From Gnetum montanum (taxonomy: Eukaryota; Streptophyta; Gnetopsida; Gnetales; Gnetaceae), in assembly GCA_015680685.1 (NCBI GenBank), contig MNCI01015910.1:1779299-1843298 (forward strand): a stretch of 64,000 bases of DNA, written 5' to 3'. The position numbers and the translations under genes are program-made. The notes under the pieces are model-generated. The model worked only from the letters and a program-made list of their open reading frames with translations, did no database searches and had not been told where the DNA came from. The first letter of the stretch is position 1. Each line of letters begins with the position of its first letter. Shown here piece after piece: positions 1-10,506 of this stretch.

Positions 1-55
1 CTTGGCGTTGCTTTGCAAATTTTCGTTTCACACAATTTGTGACATCCCTTAACCA

Positions 56-77
56 AGCTTTCATTTTATAATGGTAG
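56..77 (+). promoter_or_regulatory. Candidate 3' splice site before pol (element A)
   Basis: A pyrimidine-rich stretch ending in TGGTAG lies just before the first pol codons. The same arrangement (pyrimidine tract, TGGCAG, then GTTGAACAAG) precedes pol of element C on the minus strand near 59,420. Ogre elements are known to carry an intron between gag-pro and pol, so this is a plausible acceptor. Splicing itself is inference. Confidence 0.4.
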
Positions 78-89
78 GTCAAGCGAGAG

Positions 90-1230
90 ATGGGAATCCA
101 TCGTGACCTTTCCACGCGTTTGACATTAGTAGGGCCACAGGGCAAGCTCACGAGACAGTTGAACCCCGACATGATCGATTGGGGGTCAACTACGACTAGC
201 ACTATAGCAGCCTTAGAAGCATCCCCAGATTGGCCTAGGCACCTGGTCCAAGCCCTAGACTTAGAGGCCGGGGATGTAACCGAGGATCCTCTTGTTGAGA
301 CACTTGTGACCACGTCAAAGGAGGAGGCGAAAACGTTAAGACTTAGCTTTCTCCTAGACACACAAACACATAAAAGTGTAGTTAAAATTCTGCACGACAA
401 CATCGATGTCTTCGCATGGTCATACAACGACATGCCAGGTCTAGATCCACGATTAATTTAGCACAACATCGTCCTAAACCCACATGTGAAGGCAGTCAAG
501 CAAAAAGCTCGCAAAGTTAAGCTGGAAATTGCACTAGCTATGAGGGATGAAATCACCAAGCTATACCAAGCAGGTTTCATCCACGTGGTCGACTATTCAG
601 AATGGGTGTCCAACGTCGTTATAGTTTTGAAGAAAATGGGAGGGATATAGATCTGTATAGATTTCTGAGACTAGAACAAGGCAACGATCAAAGATAACTT
701 CCCACTCCCGAGTGTTGATCAGCTCATCGACACCATGGTCGGCCATGCTATGCTATTCTTCATGGATGATTTCTCTAGATACAACCAAATCCGCATTAAC
801 CTAGAGCACCAATTGTCAAGAACCTTCATGACTCCATGGGGGACCTTCTACTATACCATGATGCCATTTGGGCTCAAGAATGCTGGAGCAACCTACCAGC
901 GAGCCATGACTTACATTTTCAGTGACTACATCCTAAAAAATATTAAACGACTACGTAGATGATATAGCGGTTAAGTCCAAGGAGGCAGCTGATCACTCAC
1001 GCGATCTGGGGGTAGTCCTCAAATGTTGCCAAATGCACGACCTACACCTCAATCCTAAGAAGTGCATCTTCAGGGTAAAAACAGGACGCATGTTAGGGTT
1101 CATAGTATCAGAGGCTGGAATACGGGTGGACCCCGACAAAGTCAAGGCCATCGTTAACCTAGTGCCTCCCACAAACCTTAAGAAGTTACGTGGTTTACAA
1201 GATAGAGTGCAATTTATTTGAAGGTTTATA
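90..1230 (+). pseudogene. Tat-type reverse transcriptase, N-terminal part of pol (element A)
   Basis: Reverse transcriptase segment of a Ty3 pol. Positions 90-461 encode the N-terminal linker, ending FAWSYNDMPGLDP, which precedes RT in Tat elements. The RT follows: PFGLKNAGATYQ lies near 865-900 and the catalytic YVDD box at 952-963. The next palm and thumb segment, LHLNPKKCIF, is at about 1040-1070. The reading frame is broken by a TAG directly after LDPRLI, by three stops near 648-675 where element C reads GGIQICIDFWDLNK, and by a frameshift between about 930 and 951 just before YVDD. Several stops are explained by transitions at Gln or Trp codons (CAG to TAG, TGG to TGA). Non-functional relic, alignable over its whole length to the C copy at 58,271-59,425. 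Confidence 0.9.
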
Positions 1231-1239
1231 GTTAGGTTG

Positions 1240-2170
1240 ACTTCAAGTGGACAACCTAGTGTTAACAAGCCTTCGACGACCTGAAGAAGGAGCTCTTGCA
1301 CCTCCCAATGGTGCACTCGCCACAAAGGGGCAAGCCTTTCTTCATATACCTTACCACCTCCGACACTTCTAAGATACCAGTGTATTACTTGAGCCATGCA
1401 CTAATAGCACACAAGGTGAAATACAACGAAGTGGAGAGGAACTACCTAGCCCTAGTGTTCGCACTAAAGAAGTGGCGGCATTACCTGTTTCGTAGAATGA
1501 CCAACATCATTTGCAAAAGCAATATACTCTGGGCCATCACCAGTAACCTATACGAAAGTAGCAAGATAGCCTAATGGAAGGCGATAAACACGGAGTTCAA
1601 CCTATGCTACGTAAGTCAATCTTTGACAAAGGGTCAAGCCATAGCGACCCAACTTACGGGCTCGCTAGTCGATGACTGTGCTACAATAGACCCCGAGTTC
1701 TTAGACGAATATGTTAGCAATGTCACCATCATCCCATCACATTTCGAGGCTACCTTACATTTCGATGGCACCTCAACCGTGCGAGGAGGTAGCGCTGCTG
1801 CCACGATCACATTCCCCTTTGGGGAAATGCACCCATCTGCTTATTGTTTTGCGTTCCCTTGCACCAACAACATGGCAAAATACGAGGGGCTACTTAGAGG
1901 CCTCTTAACTGCCCAAGTGTTGCGCATACAACACATGGCAATTTGGGGAGATTCATAACTAGTCATGAATCAAATCACTGAAGTCTATGCCTGCAAGGCT
2001 ACGCACCTGCAACCCTACTGCGACCTAGCAAAAATCCTACTTAAACAATTCGCAACCACTGATGTGCGACACGTGGCACGTAACGAGAACATCGTAGTAG
2101 ATGCCTTAGCTACCCTCGTGTTAAACATCCCATCATACTCCTTGGAAAACTTGCCAACCATGATCATAGA
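1240..2170 (+). pseudogene. Dual RNase H region of pol (element A)
   Basis: Positions 1296-1574 encode the normal Ty3 RNase H, recognisable by KPFFIYLTTSDTS and ALVFALKKWRHYL. A connector containing KGQAIATQL follows at about 1623. The second, archaeal-type RNase H (aRNH) runs from about 1750 to 2140. It shows LHFDGTSTVRGG (first Asp), NNMAKYEGLLRGL (Glu), GDS (Asp) and, near 2075, RNENIVVDALATL (last Asp). This tandem RNase H arrangement is diagnostic for the Tat clade. A TAA-type stop at about 1957-1959 interrupts the GDSQLV motif, and frames shift between the two domains, so the region is a pseudogene. Confidence 0.88.
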
Positions 2171-2199
2171 ATGCATAGAGCCTATCACTCAGGCAGAAC

Positions 2200-3455
2200 A
2201 TGTGGCCTTTGTCAGTGTTGTGGATGTCCCGGAGTGGTATGCCAAGAGTAAAGCTTATCTACAGCACGGCAAACCCCCAGGTGGATTGACATTTGCCCAG
2301 AGAGATACAATCCGTAAGCATGGTCGGCAATACGTGCTCATGGGAAATGATGCCCTGTGTCGACGATCCTACGACGGGATATTGCTAGCATGTGTGGGTG
2401 GCGAGCAAGTGCAAAAGGTAGTTAATGAAGTTCACGAAGGGTTGTGCGGTGGACAAATAGCGCCCAGGGCTATGGTTGCGAAAATCAGACGCTTAGGGTA
2501 CTATTGGCCCTACATGGAGCATGACAGCATGTCGAAAGTCAAGATGTGCGACACGTGCCAAAGATACGCAAATCTCATATATATAGCACCTACAGATCTG
2601 CATCCAACGCAAATCACGTGGCCCTTCCAATGATGGAGATTAGACCTCATAGGGCCTATTATGCCTAAGTCCTCCGTGGGGCATAGCTTCATTATCATCA
2701 CCACAGAGTATTTTACCAAGTGGGTGGAAGCTATTCTTCTAAGGAAGACGACATCTCAGCAAATCTGCCATTTCATCCTCGACAACATTGTGACAAGGTT
2801 TGGGCTTCCAATGACTTGTGATCGACAATGGGCCATAGTTTAGCAGTACGGAAACCCGAACCTTCTATAGCAATCTAGGCATTAAACAATCATTTTCTTT
2901 CCCTTATTACCCATAGGCAAATGGGCAAGCAGAGGCTACAAATAAGTCCATCATCAACATGCTGAAGCGGATGCTCAACAACAGCAAGAGGTGGTGGCAC
3001 AAGCAAATCCTCTACATCCTCTGGGCCTACCGAACGACTTGTAGAACTGCAACAAGTAAGACCCCCTACAGTCTCGTTTACGGATTTGAAGCTATATTGC
3101 CTCTTGAGTTGTAGGTACCCTCACTTCGAATGATCCTCAAGGATGTCGTGAGCGAAGCCTAGAACAACGAGTCACGAACCATTGACCTTAACTCAGTGGA
3201 GGAAGAGCGTGTGCTGACGCTAAGACGAATTGAGCATTACCAGAGCAAACAGCTGCAGAAGCACCGTGCAAACCTGCATCGATGACCAGTGCAGAAAGGA
3301 GATCTCATCCTTAAGGCCATCCGTGAGCACGTGAGCAAATTCTCAGCCAATTGGGAAGGTCCTTACGTGATCACCAAAGCCTTCAGAAATGGAGCCATGG
3401 CAACGAGTTCGCCAACCTGGTGAACCACTCGTATCTCAAGCCGTACTACGTCTGA
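2200..3455 (+). pseudogene. Integrase and C-terminal end of pol (element A)
   Basis: The zinc-binding domain lies at about 2430-2575, with HEGLCGGQ and CDTCQR; the second His is Gln here but His in copy C (HEGLCGGH). The rve core begins with LDLIGPIMPKSS at about 2640 and EYFTKWVEAI at about 2708, and the D,D,E glutamate region reads QAEATNKSIINM at about 2930-2960. The C-terminal GPY-like segment contains NWEGPYVITKAF at about 3349-3385. The natural end is LKPYYV followed by TGA at 3453-3455, as in B and C. Internal stops at 2634, 2841, 3113 and 3283, plus several frame changes, disable it. Confidence 0.87.
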
Positions 3456-3474
3456 AGTGCAACGACAACAACAA

Positions 3475-3690
3475 GCACCATCCGCTACGATAATAAACTA
3501 GCAGTTGCACCAAGTACCGTTTGCTACGACATAAAACTAGCACTGTTAGTCCACTATAACTATAAACTTGCGTTGCACGTTCGCTACAACGATAAACTGG
3601 CATGTACGGTCTGCTGGGACCTTAAACTGGCACGGCGGTCCACTGGGACCTTAAACCAACATGTGTTCTACCAAGACCTTATACTGGGTT
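3475..3690 (+). repeat. 30-bp degenerate tandem array downstream of pol (element A)
   Basis: About seven diverged copies of a roughly 30-bp unit with the core GGGACCTTAAACTGGCA. The reverse complement of the same unit is found downstream of pol in element C at 55,553-55,905. Tandem arrays in the 3' untranslated region of Tat/Ogre elements are known and can seed satellite repeats. Confidence 0.8.
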
Positions 3691-3699
3691 TGTGTTATA

Positions 3700-4680
3700 T
3701 CCCCAGCATGCACTAGTACTAGATACATATCGAACGAGTGGGCACGATGCTAACGTGTGGATGGGACGTCGTAGCTCTGGAACGCCGTTCACGACACACT
3801 GAGAACGCAGTCTGAGACATACGCGACGCCACCACCCTTGGCATCGTGTTGACCCTTCGAAGACACCGTATGACGTCACACTAGCTCTTTGAACCTACCG
3901 TTGCCACGGTCCATCACCCTGATGGTGGTTCTTAGGCTAGCTCCCGCATCTGGAGTTCCAGTAGTATGGTGGCCCAGCCACAATATTGTTGCTCCAGCTC
4001 CCTACCAACGCTTGGGCTTGCACGACGTTAGCTATGTGGTAACTGATCTCATAGCTGAATCAGGAATGCAGACCCCTAGAAGGGATTTCAGAGCATTCAC
4101 ACCCGCAACAACGCCCAGTGCCTTGGAGGCCAGCTTCTCCACGCTGGTATTGCCAAGGCCATTGTTGGCCTTCTTGCTTTCGGCATCTCACACCAGCGAC
4201 GGTGCCCAGGAGTAACAACAATGCTAGCAGCCAGTAAGACCTTTTCCTCATAGACACATCTCACCACAGCAGCAAATGCTACAACATTGCAAAGCAACTG
4301 CCTCGGCTAGCTTGGCTACTACAGAGTGCAAACTCCCATGGCGTGCGTAACGCAGCTTGTCACTTAGTGAGCACAGTGCCAGTTCCATGGCGCGCGTAAC
4401 AGAGCTCGTCGCATGGAACACACTGGTAGGCGGGTCCAAAATCTTTACGGATGTAATGCAACTCATCCTGTGAAGGGAGGAGCCGTCCTATGAGAGGTTG
4501 AAGAATAGCGCCAGCTAAAGATGAAAATGCAAAGGAGTCCCTTAGAGCATTCCGATGAGGAACTCTGCTAAACATCATCTTTGCTCTCTACCTTAACCTT
4601 TGCAAAACCAATGCAACACTCTCAAGTGGGGCCAAGCAATGTCTTGACACTCACCAAGCGACAACTGCAGCATCTCGCCT
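3700..4680 (+). other. 3' untranslated region of element A, GC-richer
   Basis: No gene is recognised. The stretch is clearly GC-richer than its surroundings. It aligns in reverse complement with 54,540-55,530 of element C; for example, the part around 3950-3985 matches 55,250-55,290 and the part around 4390-4480 matches 54,600-54,700. Short open frames here are conserved only as nucleotide sequence and shift between copies, so they are not called as genes. Confidence 0.6.
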
Positions 4681-4685
4681 GCTAC

Positions 4686-4760
4686 GGTGTTTCGTATTCT
4701 TTGCCGACGTCTATCGAGTCTATTCTCCAGACGTCGACAAAGAGGGGCCAATGAAACACC
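4686..4760 (+). repeat. Conserved imperfect hairpin in the element 3' region (A)
   Basis: Arms GGTGTTTCGTATTCTTTG..GACGTC and GACGTCGACAAAGAGG..GAAACACC form an imperfect 75-bp inverted repeat. Homologous hairpins occupy the equivalent place in element B (17,410-17,485) and element C (54,134-54,212). Retention of both arms in three diverged copies shows it is an ancestral part of the family. It may lie at or near the start of U3, but the LTR border could not be proven. Confidence 0.75.
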
Positions 4761-5029
4761 TCAAAAAATGCGAGGTCATTTTAGCTTCCCCAGGCCTTGC
4801 AACCCATGTAAGCACTACGGTAGTTCATTAGGAAGAGAATGCTATGAGTCAGGGTTGGCCAGTTCCACAAATTTTCTACTTTAGGTGTAAACAGGCTCTA
4901 CGGCTTATCCTGCCTGTCCACCTAAGTAGCCCGCCTGGTCAACAGCCTGCTCAAAAATGGTGCGAAGTTGGCAGTAGCATTTTGGGTGTGCCAGGAATAG
5001 TTCGGCAAGTTTTCTAAGTCATGATGTCT

Positions 5030-5482
5030 GCTACGCTACGCTACGCCTCGCCATGTAGCGTAGCAAGCTTCGAAAGGCAGTTGTAGAACGAAGTGCGACG
5101 CTATGCTACGCCACATAACGTAGCATAGCATGGCAATAGCTTCACCAATAGTTCCCCACGCTCAATTTCAAATCCTTCACCAATGTCCCTTTCCGCCAGG
5201 AAGCAGCGGACCATGTTTGATGCTACGCTACATTGAGCTACAAGGCGCAGCGAGGTATAGCAATCTTGCGGAAGAGACAGAAGGCAACTCAAAGGATAGA
5301 AGTAGCAAAGTTTGCGAGACATGCATCATAGGAAGCAAAGTTGATAAAATCAACAAAGCTTTTGCGACTAAGGCCGGTTGCTACGCTACGCTACGATAGC
5401 ATAGCAAGGCATGCATCACACATATAGCAGAATGAACAACGAGATGCTACGCCAAGCATGTTACGCTACAAAGCATAGCAAG
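5030..5482. repeat. Palindromic GCTACGCTACG iteron cluster (element A LTR)
   Basis: At least five inverted repeats built from GCTACGCTACG and its complement CGTAGCGTAGC lie at 5030-5064, 5098-5130, 5219-5245, 5380-5406 and 5443-5480. Three are followed by GCATAGCAAGGCATGC or close variants. The cluster sits 200-650 bp upstream of the TATA box at 5680, where U3 regulatory sequence is expected. Element C has the same kind of cluster upstream of its own TATA-like box. Confidence 0.8.
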
Positions 5483-5678
5483 GCATGCGGGTGGTTGTGC
5501 AAAATCAATTCACTTCACCTAATTGGACTATTGGCACATGTCTCCAGATGCTGACAACACAATTACGACATGGCAGGTTTATAGTTGTAGCATAGCAAGT
5601 TCGCATTACAACGATCTTGCAGGTCCAATGGTCATATACGACATGTGTGGTGCCAGCAGGTCAACGCGCGTCCTTTGG

Positions 5679-5690
5679 CCCTATAAATAC
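5679..5690 (+). promoter_or_regulatory. LTR TATA box (element A)
   Basis: GGCCCTATAAATACC is a strong plant TATA context. The homologous minus-strand site in element C (52,877-52,889) has decayed to CCCTAAAAATACC, and the flanking sequence (TTTGGCCCT before, AGCATTCAAAG after) is also shared. This marks the U3/R junction region of the LTR. Confidence 0.65.
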
Positions 5691-5699
5691 CTCGAGAAA

Positions 5700-6500
5700 T
5701 AGCATTCAAAGTAGTTGAAAAATTTTGAACAAAATGGCTTCAAAGGGTTCGGAATTTTCTGGAAAACAGCATTCAAAAGAGGTCCAATCCCCGGTTCGGT
5801 TGGCACTCTTTTGCTAAGTCTCATACTCTTTCTTTTTCTCTAGCGTTCAAGCTCTCTCCCCGGCACATTATGATAATATTGTAAGCTTCTTGTTTGACAT
5901 TGCAAACAGTTAGCACTTTTAGTTGGTATTTTGTCCTGTCCCCCCTGTTTCTACCAGCTTGGTAGAATCCTTGCACTGTCAACGTCTAAGTCCACCCCAA
6001 AGTGTACCACCTGCTTTGCTTCACGCGTCCTGGTTACTCTCGGGATCTCTGCACTCCGTCACGTTGTGCAACCAATTGTATCCGCCCTGATAGAGCAAGT
6101 CTGTAGCTTCGGAGTGGTGCAATTTTCTAACTACATTTTACTTTATTTCTTGCTTATTGTCTTGTTCACATTATTTTTTCTGTTTTATTCACTTTCAAGC
6201 ATTACTTCGCATTGTTGTCGCATTTTTCTGCTTTATTTACTTTCAAGCATTATTTCACATTTCTATTCCCTCTCAAAAGTATATGTTGCAAAAGGCTATA
6301 TAGATGCCGATGTAAGTCCCTGTCTAATCGACCAAACCATTCAGGGTGCCCCATATCTGCACACACCCAGCACGGCCCTCCCACGGGTACAGGGTCGAAA
6401 CTATCACACTTGCCTACCCCTCGGTGTTTTCCAGCCATCGACGTTTTCGGTTGCTACAGGTGCTACTGGAAATCTTTATAAATCCAAAGAAATCCTTACT
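5700..6500 (+). other. Probable R/U5 and downstream flank of element A 3' LTR
   Basis: This lies downstream of the TATA box and is pyrimidine-rich (runs of CTTTCTTTTTCTC and TTTTATTTACTTTC). A 190-codon open frame at 5931-6503 is low in complexity and has no recognisable domain, so it is not called as a gene. The LTR 3' end was not located. Confidence 0.4.
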
Positions 6501-8183
6501 TGATCTTATAAGATGTTGAGTTATAGATAAAAGTAATGTGACATTGAATTAACTTATCTTAATGAAGGATCAAGGACCAAGAACACATAAGGTAAGCTTT
6601 GGTAAGATTGCTTGTTATATTCTATTATTGCTGTTAGAACATATTTACCTTTTGATCAAGCTCTAATCATCATATTATGTTCTGTATTACTTAGACTAGG
6701 AATATGTTATAGTTACCTCCTTGTGTTGGTCTTAATGTTCCAAATGATTTTAAAAGGATTTTTTATGAACATTGGTAAATTAAGTCATTTGGACCCTTGA
6801 TAGTAATTAATGGTTTCAAGTGGTTTAAGTCTTGAATTGTAATTCATAGACATTCTAGGAAGGAAACATTATAAAGGGGTTTTCTTATTGATAATTTGCT
6901 ATCTATGTTGAGAATATTTGAATCATGGATACTACTAATGAGATACTTTAGATTCCAAAAGTCTTTACACTCGATCTTAGAATTACTATGTAGATGATTA
7001 TTGATGCAAAAGTTGCTATTGGTGTTATCCTATCCTTTGGGATGCATCTCTACAAGGAGCAAGATGATCCTAAAAGACTTAAGGAGAGAATACCATTCTC
7101 TCTACAACAAATGCATTATGGCTATAGAAACTAAAAAGAAGTTTAGCACATATGCAGGGGAAGCCTATTCCTCATCAATAATCATTATCTTTTGGGCCAC
7201 CAATGTAGGAGAAGCCTTTTGAGTTTCTCACCAAAAGGACACTTAAGCAGTAAGACTTCTAGCTCTAGCATTCATTACAAAATGAGAAAGAAGTGCTCTA
7301 CAGGCCTACTCTAATTATGTTGGACTTCAGAAATAACTAAATGGTAAAATGTGTAAGTACAAGATTATGTTGGATAAATTTAGAGAAGTGTTCTTAGATG
7401 CTAGACTTTAGATATATATACTTGATATGATAAGGCATCTTATTGAGTTATCGGGCATGGTAGGATATGGAGCTATTCCTACTTGAATGTTGGATCCTCT
7501 TAAGACATTAATTAGAAGAGATTTAATTTTTTGGGTATTTTTTTAGATCAAGGTGTTATTACTGTCTTCTTCCAATGGAATTAATTTAAGTTATCTTTTT
7601 GCTGATGTCCAAAAAGGGGAAGAGAGTTTAAGATATTGGTAACTATTTATGACTTGGTTATTATTAGTATCTTTGTGGATATAGTCTTCATGCTTATATG
7701 ACTGATCTAAAGTTGAGATGCTTATATGACTAAACTAGAGTTGAGATTTTTGGACATATAAAATAGATAGTTCTTTCGTTACTAGTGGCTATCATTCATG
7801 ACATACTCTTGATCATACATTTTTGTTTATCATGACATGGTGATTGATTATTTCAGAGACAGGATACTTGTTTTTCAAGTGCTCAACCTTTTGAATTGAA
7901 ACATTCTTGGACAGCAATTGAAAAGCTTTGATTATGTGCTTTATGAAATATTATTTTTTTTTAACTTGCATTATGATCAAATATGGCTAGCTCTTGATGG
8001 GATTTGTTTTCAACCCTAGGAGACCTATGTTAAGGGATGTGTGATCATTAATAACTATCAATTTCATTTTCATCCTTAGTTATATATGTATGTGTGTGTG
8101 TGTGTGTATTTGTGCATTTATTTGCTTATCATATGATATTATGATGTTATGCTAACCCATTTTCTCATGTTTTGGACATCATC
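6500..8183 (+). other. Unassigned degraded sequence, probably internal to a copia-type element
   Basis: AT-rich, with no recognisable protein domain on either strand and many stops. It directly precedes a PPT and a copia-type 3' LTR on the plus strand, so it is probably the decayed 3' internal region of that element. A short TG microsatellite lies at 8089-8108. Confidence 0.35.
8089..8108. repeat. (TG)n microsatellite
   Basis: About ten uninterrupted TG/GT dinucleotides following a TATATATG stretch. Confidence 0.9.
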
Positions 8184-8196
8184 AAAAAGGGAAAGA
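8184..8196 (+). promoter_or_regulatory. Polypurine tract of a copia-type element
   Basis: AAAAAGGGAAAGA lies directly before an LTR that starts TGTTGACCTTTTGG at 8198. This is where plus-strand DNA synthesis would be primed in an LTR retrotransposon. Confidence 0.7.
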
Positions 8197-8197
8197 T

Positions 8198-9310
8198 TGT
8201 TGACCTTTTGGTATGTCAAAACCTTAGAAAATGGAGAATGTGAAAACTATGTTTGTGGAATCTTGCAGGACTTGGAAAAGACAAGATCAAGACAAAGAGC
8301 ATGTCGAGACCAAGATGAGAGCTAAGTTGTTAATCTGAAGTAACAAAGTCTCAAGCAAAGATTGTAAGAGTTTGAAAAAGTCATAAGACTGCAAGATGTC
8401 TAAAAGTCAAAAGAAGATATTTTCATACTTGTTGAGACATCCTAGAGGAATAGCAGATGCTCCTAATAAGAAGTCCAAATCTTGAGTGAGATGTCCTAGA
8501 AAAACAACAAATGTCCCAAGTACAGTTAAGATGTCCCAAGTACAGTTAAGATGTCCCATGTGAGACATCCTAGCAAAAGTGAGACATCTCACATGTAAGC
8601 ATCTGAAAGTTAGTGAGACATCCCAAGCTCAAATGAGATGTCCTAACTAGCTGTTGCATGAATTCTAATGGTCATTTGACAATGATAAAGGCTATAAAAT
8701 AAATGAGATCTTTATGAAAAGAAAAAGCACTGTTCACACGAATATTCCCTTCATTATACACATATTATGAATTGATTTGTTCTTTAATTCTTTATCTTTT
8801 GTGAGTTTAGTATTGTAATTTTCAAGATTTGCAAAGCAAGGAATTTGTAATTTGAGTACTTTCTCTCCCTGATTTCCTTTCTCCCTTTGTAAGTCCAATA
8901 GGGTTGATGTGCTTCTTGTGGGAAGGCATCTCTTGAGCTTAGTGGGACCTTGTGGGGTTACATGTGTTTCTTGAGAGAAAGCATCCCATGTAGAGCTCAA
9001 GTTATTGTAAAGGTTGTGGGATCCTTGAATTCACATTTTAAACTTGTTGGGATCTTGAGGGGTTGGGTGTGTTTTCATGTGAAAACACCCATTGCAGAGA
9101 TCAAACTTTGTAAAGGTTGTGGTATCCTTAAAACCACATTTTTTAAATAAGGGTTTGAAAAGGTACAAATCAAGGCTTTTAAAACCTAAGAAATTAAAGT
9201 ATTTGGTGTGATTCGATGTAGACTACAGGGTGTGTTCTACATAGAGTCTACACTGGTTTCCTAATTTGATTTTCATTGCAATAAATTTTGCTTTGGGTTC
9301 TACACTTAGA
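8198..9310 (+). repeat. 3' LTR of a copia-type element (right border uncertain)
   Basis: It starts with TGTTGACCTTTTGGTATG, the same terminus, in opposite orientation, as the solo LTR ending at 27,467 and the copia LTRs ending at 46,549 and 51,573. The stretch 8880-9140 is a diverged reverse complement of 26,420-26,700. U3 holds many copies of GAGATGTCC and its complement between 8395 and 8640. The U5 end is too diverged to place; 9310 is an estimate. Confidence 0.65.
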
Positions 9311-9469
9311 AATTAGCACTGCCAAGGCTGCAAAAGTTACAAAAAATTTGCTACAATACTCTAGTGTTTCTTGCTAAGTGATTTGTCAAAAGTTTTCTTA
9401 AAAAGGTCTTTAAAAATGCATTAAGTTTAGTATTTATAGGCTAAAAATGTGTTGTGCTAGTGTTTGTTA

Positions 9470-9695
9470 TAGTTTCATACACTCATTAGAGTGTTACATG
9501 ATATTTCTAGACCAAAGTGTAGCATGTAGGTTTAAAACCCAAGTGTCATACATCACCCCACACACTACCACAACATGTGATGTTTTAATGCACAACATAT
9601 GAATTTATAGCCCAAGTTCTACACACTACCCCACATGCTACCATAGTGTGTGGGATTGAGATGTGTAATGTGTGAGACTTAAAAGGTTAATTTTT
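9470..9695. repeat. Palindromic CACACTACCCCACATG / CATAGTGTGTGGGA repeat
   Basis: Two diverged copies of a repeat pairing ACACTACCCCACATG with CATAGTGTGTGGGA. It is the same repeat type and orientation as the array at 22,490-23,960. It abuts the left edge of the inserted Athila-like element, so it is probably part of the 3' region of element B, which that insertion split. Confidence 0.6.
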
Positions 9696-9704
9696 TCCTG
9701 CGTA

Positions 9705-10496
9705 TGATGAGTGGTGAGGTACCCTACTCAACCATATGAATACGAGCATTTCATGTGGGATCCGATCGAACTTTGCAGACGGACTTGTTGTGGTATCTAG
9801 ACAGTTATCCTTAGGTCGCAGTTCACTGTCTTCCCATCTGGACTAGTGTTAACTTTTTCACGTATGGTTTAGTCCAGAATGAGGTATATGATGTGTTCTT
9901 ATACTATTGCTACTCCTGAATACAATGGGAAATGATATTAACTAAGCTAAGAGGGAGAGGGTGAGAGAGAATCTAAGCTAGCCTAAGTGTGATGAGCATC
10001 CGTTCCTCAATCATTTGTACACATCTTGGACCTTGTGCACGACTACCACTGGGATTGCCAAGCACAGATCCTAGGTATGCTATTGGGTTACCAAGTAGTC
10101 ACACTTAAATGATCGTAATCAAGTTGTACTCATTCCACATTTAATAGGAGTTTAGGGTGAAGAGATATTAACTAAGAAAGCAGTAAATAAAAATTAAATA
10201 AATAATTAAACTAAGTGAATGCTGCAATGATGAAGTAATCTCGATCTTTATTTCCGGTCATGTGCGTGTTCAATTACGTCACACTCGAATAAGGATGCCA
10301 TACAATTACAATCACCACACGACGGGCATACACTGGGAGAGAAGGGTTGAGAGAAGAACTACTTAAAACTGAAACACTTGAAGCTAAGAATTGAAAAACT
10401 GCCTATTAGAACTGTCTACCTCTTATTTATAGATGAGGAGACAGGCTGCGATATCGCGTACGCGATATTGCAGTTAACTAAAATGGTGACTCATCA
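9705..10496 (-). repeat. 3' LTR of the Athila-like element
   Basis: 792 bp, highly similar by eye to 16,371-17,179. The termini form the inverted repeat TGATGAGT/ACTCATCA. The minus-strand TATA box CTATAAATA is at 10,424-10,432. The 18-bp palindrome ATATCGCGTACGCGATAT lies near the outer U3 end at about 10,451-10,468. Confidence 0.9.
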
Positions 10497-10506
10497 TACC
10501 CCCACG
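10497..10506 (-). promoter_or_regulatory. Polypurine tract of the Athila-like element
   Basis: On the minus strand GTGGGGGTA directly precedes the 3' LTR start TGATGAGT. Position and purine content fit a PPT. Confidence 0.65.

Larger units (their letters stand above)
1..6480 (+). mobile_element. Tat/Ogre-like Ty3 retrotransposon A, 5'-truncated by the window edge
   Basis: Ordered remains of a Ty3 (gypsy) element read left to right: RT, RNase H, a second archaeal-type RNase H, integrase, a 30-bp tandem array, a GC-richer 3' untranslated stretch, a 75-bp hairpin, GCTACGCTACG iterons and a TATA box. The dual RNase H is a hallmark of the Tat clade, which includes Ogre and Retand. Gag and protease would lie left of the window. 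The 3' part from about 3.7 to 5.7 kb is matched in reverse complement by 52.6-55.5 kb of element C, which confirms it belongs to the element. The exact 3' LTR borders could not be fixed because the partner LTR is outside the window; 6480 is an estimate. Confidence 0.8.

Noticed and set aside
4060-4578. Overlapping minus-strand frames in the 3' region of element A with counterparts near 54,600 in element C
   Set aside because: Similarity is at nucleotide level; frames and stops differ between copies, so there is no sign of protein conservation.
5030-5482. CRISPR-like appearance of regularly recurring palindromes
   Set aside because: Repeats differ in length and spacing, no cas genes are present, and the sequence is a plant nuclear retrotransposon LTR.
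5931-6503. 190-codon plus-strand open frame
   Set aside because: Low-complexity Leu/Phe/Ser composition from pyrimidine-rich LTR leader sequence; no domain, no support from copy C.
9700-9704. Firm target site duplication for the Athila-like element (GCGTA versus ATGTA)
   Set aside because: Only three of five bases match; plausible by two transitions but not provable here, so it is mentioned only as possible.
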